A DNA stretch of 6,391 nucleotides from Rickettsiaceae bacterium (GTDB lineage: Bacteria > Pseudomonadota > Alphaproteobacteria > Rickettsiales > Rickettsiaceae): contig JAIOYD010000090.1 in the NCBI GenBank assembly GCA_021741285.1, positions 1 to 6,391 of the forward strand, in the 5' to 3' direction. Both the position numbers and the translations under genes were made by a program. Shown one piece after another: positions 5,115 to 6,391 of the stretch. The notes beneath the pieces are model-generated. The model saw only the letters and a list, made by a program, of their open reading frames with translations, did no database searches and was not told the DNA's origin. Positions within the stretch are counted from its first letter, which is position 1; each line of letters starts with the position of its first letter.

Positions 5115-6140
5115 ATGTCAAAGAAACAAATACAAAACGACAGAATAGAGAAAAATCTTAAAGTGCTAAAATTATTATCAAATAATGAGCCCAATATCAG
5201 CGAAGAACAAAAAAGAGAAGTACTAAACGCTTATAGCGGGTGGGGCGGATTACGTGATGCAATCTTTACTCCGTCAGTTTACAGACGATTAAAATACTAT
5301 CTTAGTGATGATGAGATTAGCTCTGTTAAAAAGACCGTAAACAGTGCATATTATACGCCCGATTTACTAGTAAAATTCATCTGGGCAGCTTTAATGCGTA
5401 TGGGTCTTAAAGGTTTACAATCAGACGGCAAGGGCAAGAGTTGTAACATATTAGAGCCTTCTGCTGGCACAGGGATATTTTTTAACCACATGCCGCAAAT
5501 AATAGCGAAAAACGCAAATATAGACGCAATAGAGCTGGATAATTCCAGTTGCAAGTTATTTAGCAAATTGCACGGGAGTATTAACATTATCAATACGGGG
5601 TTTGAGAATTTCTGTTGTAATGATAATAGATACGACTTAATTATTGGCAACCCACCATACGGTCGCAGCAGCGTAAATGATATTTTTAATCCCGACTTAT
5701 CACATTTAATAATTCATCATTGGTGTGTAGCTAAATCTTCAAGAATGCTAAGAGATAAAGGTATTATTGCCATGATATTACCGCGATTTTTCTTGGACAA
5801 CGTAAAAGACCATGCACGAGACATTATTAATAAATCCGGAGTAAACCTAGTACTTGCTTATCGTTTGCCAGATAGTTTATTTGCAGATGCAAAAATTACC
5901 GTTGATTTAGTATTCTTGCAAAAAACAGATAAAACCCATGAGTGGCAAGATACAAGGCGAAAGACAATAGGCGAATATAGCAAACCAATAAATGAGTACT
6001 TTTTTAATAATCCACATCATGTCTTGGGGGAGCTGCACATTGTCTCAATGTATAATCGAATGGGTATTACTTGTAAAAGTAGCGGTGACTTAAGAATACA
6101 GCTTGCGGGCGTATATTCTAAAATCAAAAAAATACTATAA
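5115..6140 (+). CDS. N6-adenine DNA methyltransferase domain, DarB/methylase-helicase type, probably truncated
   Basis: The 341-residue product begins with the N-terminal region typical of very large methylase-helicase proteins of phages and plasmids (phage P1 DarB-like): LNAYSGWGGLRDAIF (residues 38-51) and AYYTPDLLVKFIW (78-90). Motif I, which binds S-adenosylmethionine, is EPSAGTG (114-120), and the catalytic motif IV is NPPY (179-182). Both are intact, so it could methylate adenine in DNA. INEYFFNNPHHVLGEL (about 292-307), near the end, is also shared with the large proteins as I remember them. Those continue for over a thousand residues with a helicase part, whereas this frame stops at 6138-6140, just after a run of seven A. 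It is either a stand-alone methylase module or a remnant. AAGGA lies well placed before the ATG. Confidence 0.82.
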   Translation: MSKKQIQNDRIEKNLKVLKLLSNNEPNISEEQKREVLNAYSGWGGLRDAIFTPSVYRRLKYYLSDDEISSVKKTVNSAYYTPDLLVKFIWAALMRMGLKGLQSDGKGKSCNILEPSAGTGIFFNHMPQIIAKNANIDAIELDNSSCKLFSKLHGSINIINTGFENFCCNDNRYDLIIGNPPYGRSSVNDIFNPDLSHLIIHHWCVAKSSRMLRDKGIIAMILPRFFLDNVKDHARDIINKSGVNLVLAYRLPDSLFADAKITVDLVFLQKTDKTHEWQDTRRKTIGEYSKPINEYFFNNPHHVLGELHIVSMYNRMGITCKSSGDLRIQLAGVYSKIKKIL

Positions 6141-6257
6141 ATTATTAGCAAATTACAAATCTAAACTAACGCTACATTCTAGCCGCAAACCCTCCAAATT
6201 TTCTACGAAGGTTTTGTGGTCTGATATCCGATACCTGAACTTACAATCGGTATCAAC
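6141..6257 (+). other. Region between the methyltransferase stop and IS481 left end, with a +1-frame open stretch
   Basis: No start codon with a ribosome-binding site is seen here. One frame, entered by losing one base of the seven-A run at 6126-6132, is open for 46 codons and stops at 6274-6276. It could be the continuation of the methyltransferase gene after a frameshift. An imperfect hairpin, GATATCCGAT (6223-6232) with ATCGGTATC (6246-6254), lies near the end. Confidence 0.4.
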
Positions 6258-6391
6258 TGTATTAGTTGAGATTTAATCTTACATTTAGTAAAATCAATAG
6301 ATTATTAAATGAGGATTAAAATGAATTTAAATCAAAAACTAATAAAACCAAAAATAGGATTACTAGAACTAGCAAAAAGTTTAGGGAATAT
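6258..6391 (+). mobile_element. Left end of an IS481-like insertion sequence (partial)
   Basis: The transposase start at 6321 shows that an element begins shortly upstream. TGTATTAGTTGAGATTTAAT at 6258-6277 starts with the TGT usual for IS481-family ends and has the TTGAGAT-like phrase I associate with them, so the boundary is placed there. The right end is beyond the window, so neither the inverted repeat nor a target duplication can be confirmed. Confidence 0.5.
6321..6391 (+). CDS. IS481-family transposase, N-terminal fragment (runs off window)
   Basis: The 23 complete codons give MNLNQKLIKPKIGLLELAKS and then L-G-N. This matches the N-terminus of IS481-type transposases, where a start of the form K-L-I-K-P-K-x-G-L-L-E-L-A-K-x-L-G leads into a helix-turn-helix and later a DDE integrase core. 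GAGGATTAAA lies directly before the ATG, a good ribosome-binding site. Another in-frame ATG at 6309 would add four residues but lies within that site, so 6321 is preferred. The catalytic part lies outside the window, so intactness cannot be judged. Confidence 0.75.
   Translation, partial: MNLNQKLIKPKIGLLELAKSLGN

Noticed and set aside
5351..5650. A 99-codon - strand open frame inside the methyltransferase gene
   Set aside because: It lies wholly antisense to the conserved motif I and motif IV region, so it is a shadow of that gene.
1..6391. CRISPR array, tRNA or rRNA genes
   Set aside because: No regularly spaced direct repeats, cloverleaf with a T-loop motif or rRNA-like conserved segment was seen on either strand.

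Overview
The window is AT-rich. It carries a compact set of genes typical of an obligate intracellular alphaproteobacterium of the order Rickettsiales, most likely Rickettsia or a close relative, on a plasmid or an accessory chromosomal region. This rests on the protein types and base composition read by eye (BI-1 family protein, SemiSWEET, Rpn-type PD-(D/E)XK protein, FinO/ProQ protein, HU, cold-shock protein, two insertion sequences). No database search was possible.

Layout. Bases 1 to about 135 are the right end of an insertion sequence, probably IS256/mutator-like, with the last 34 codons of its transposase on the + strand. It abuts and truncates a serine-recombinase gene on the - strand (130-345), which keeps a promoter and an operator-like palindrome (about 355-421). 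Then comes a run of eight genes, all on the - strand. In transcription order they are FinO/ProQ RNA chaperone (4318-3785), a 67-residue unknown protein (3780-3577), HU (3559-3281), cold-shock protein (3221-3018), SemiSWEET (3003-2725), Rpn-type nuclease/transposase-like protein (2685-1738), Bax inhibitor-1 family membrane protein (1711-995) and a membrane-anchored TPR protein (947-474). Gaps are 4 to 59 bases, so the run could be one or several transcripts. FinO/ProQ, the 67-aa gene and HU are packed tightly enough to be one operon of nucleic-acid-binding proteins.

An intergenic region (4319-4595) holds a long imperfect hairpin, a perfect 10-bp hairpin and an outer 8-bp inverted repeat, and resembles a small palindromic or MITE-like element. 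From it two genes diverge on the + strand: an unknown 164-aa protein (4596-5090) and an N6-adenine methyltransferase domain (5115-6140). The methyltransferase resembles the N-terminal part of very large methylase-helicase proteins of phages and plasmids. It ends soon after the methylase domain, at a run of seven A. A 46-codon open stretch in another frame continues up to the presumed left end of a second insertion sequence, IS481-like, whose transposase starts at 6321 and runs off the window.

How they fit together. Both edges are insertion sequences, one recombinase is broken and the methyltransferase is probably a remnant, so the segment looks like a decaying mobile or plasmid region. The best candidates for closer study are the FinO/ProQ-67aa-HU operon, the palindrome-rich divergent region beside it, and the unknown protein paired with the methyltransferase.
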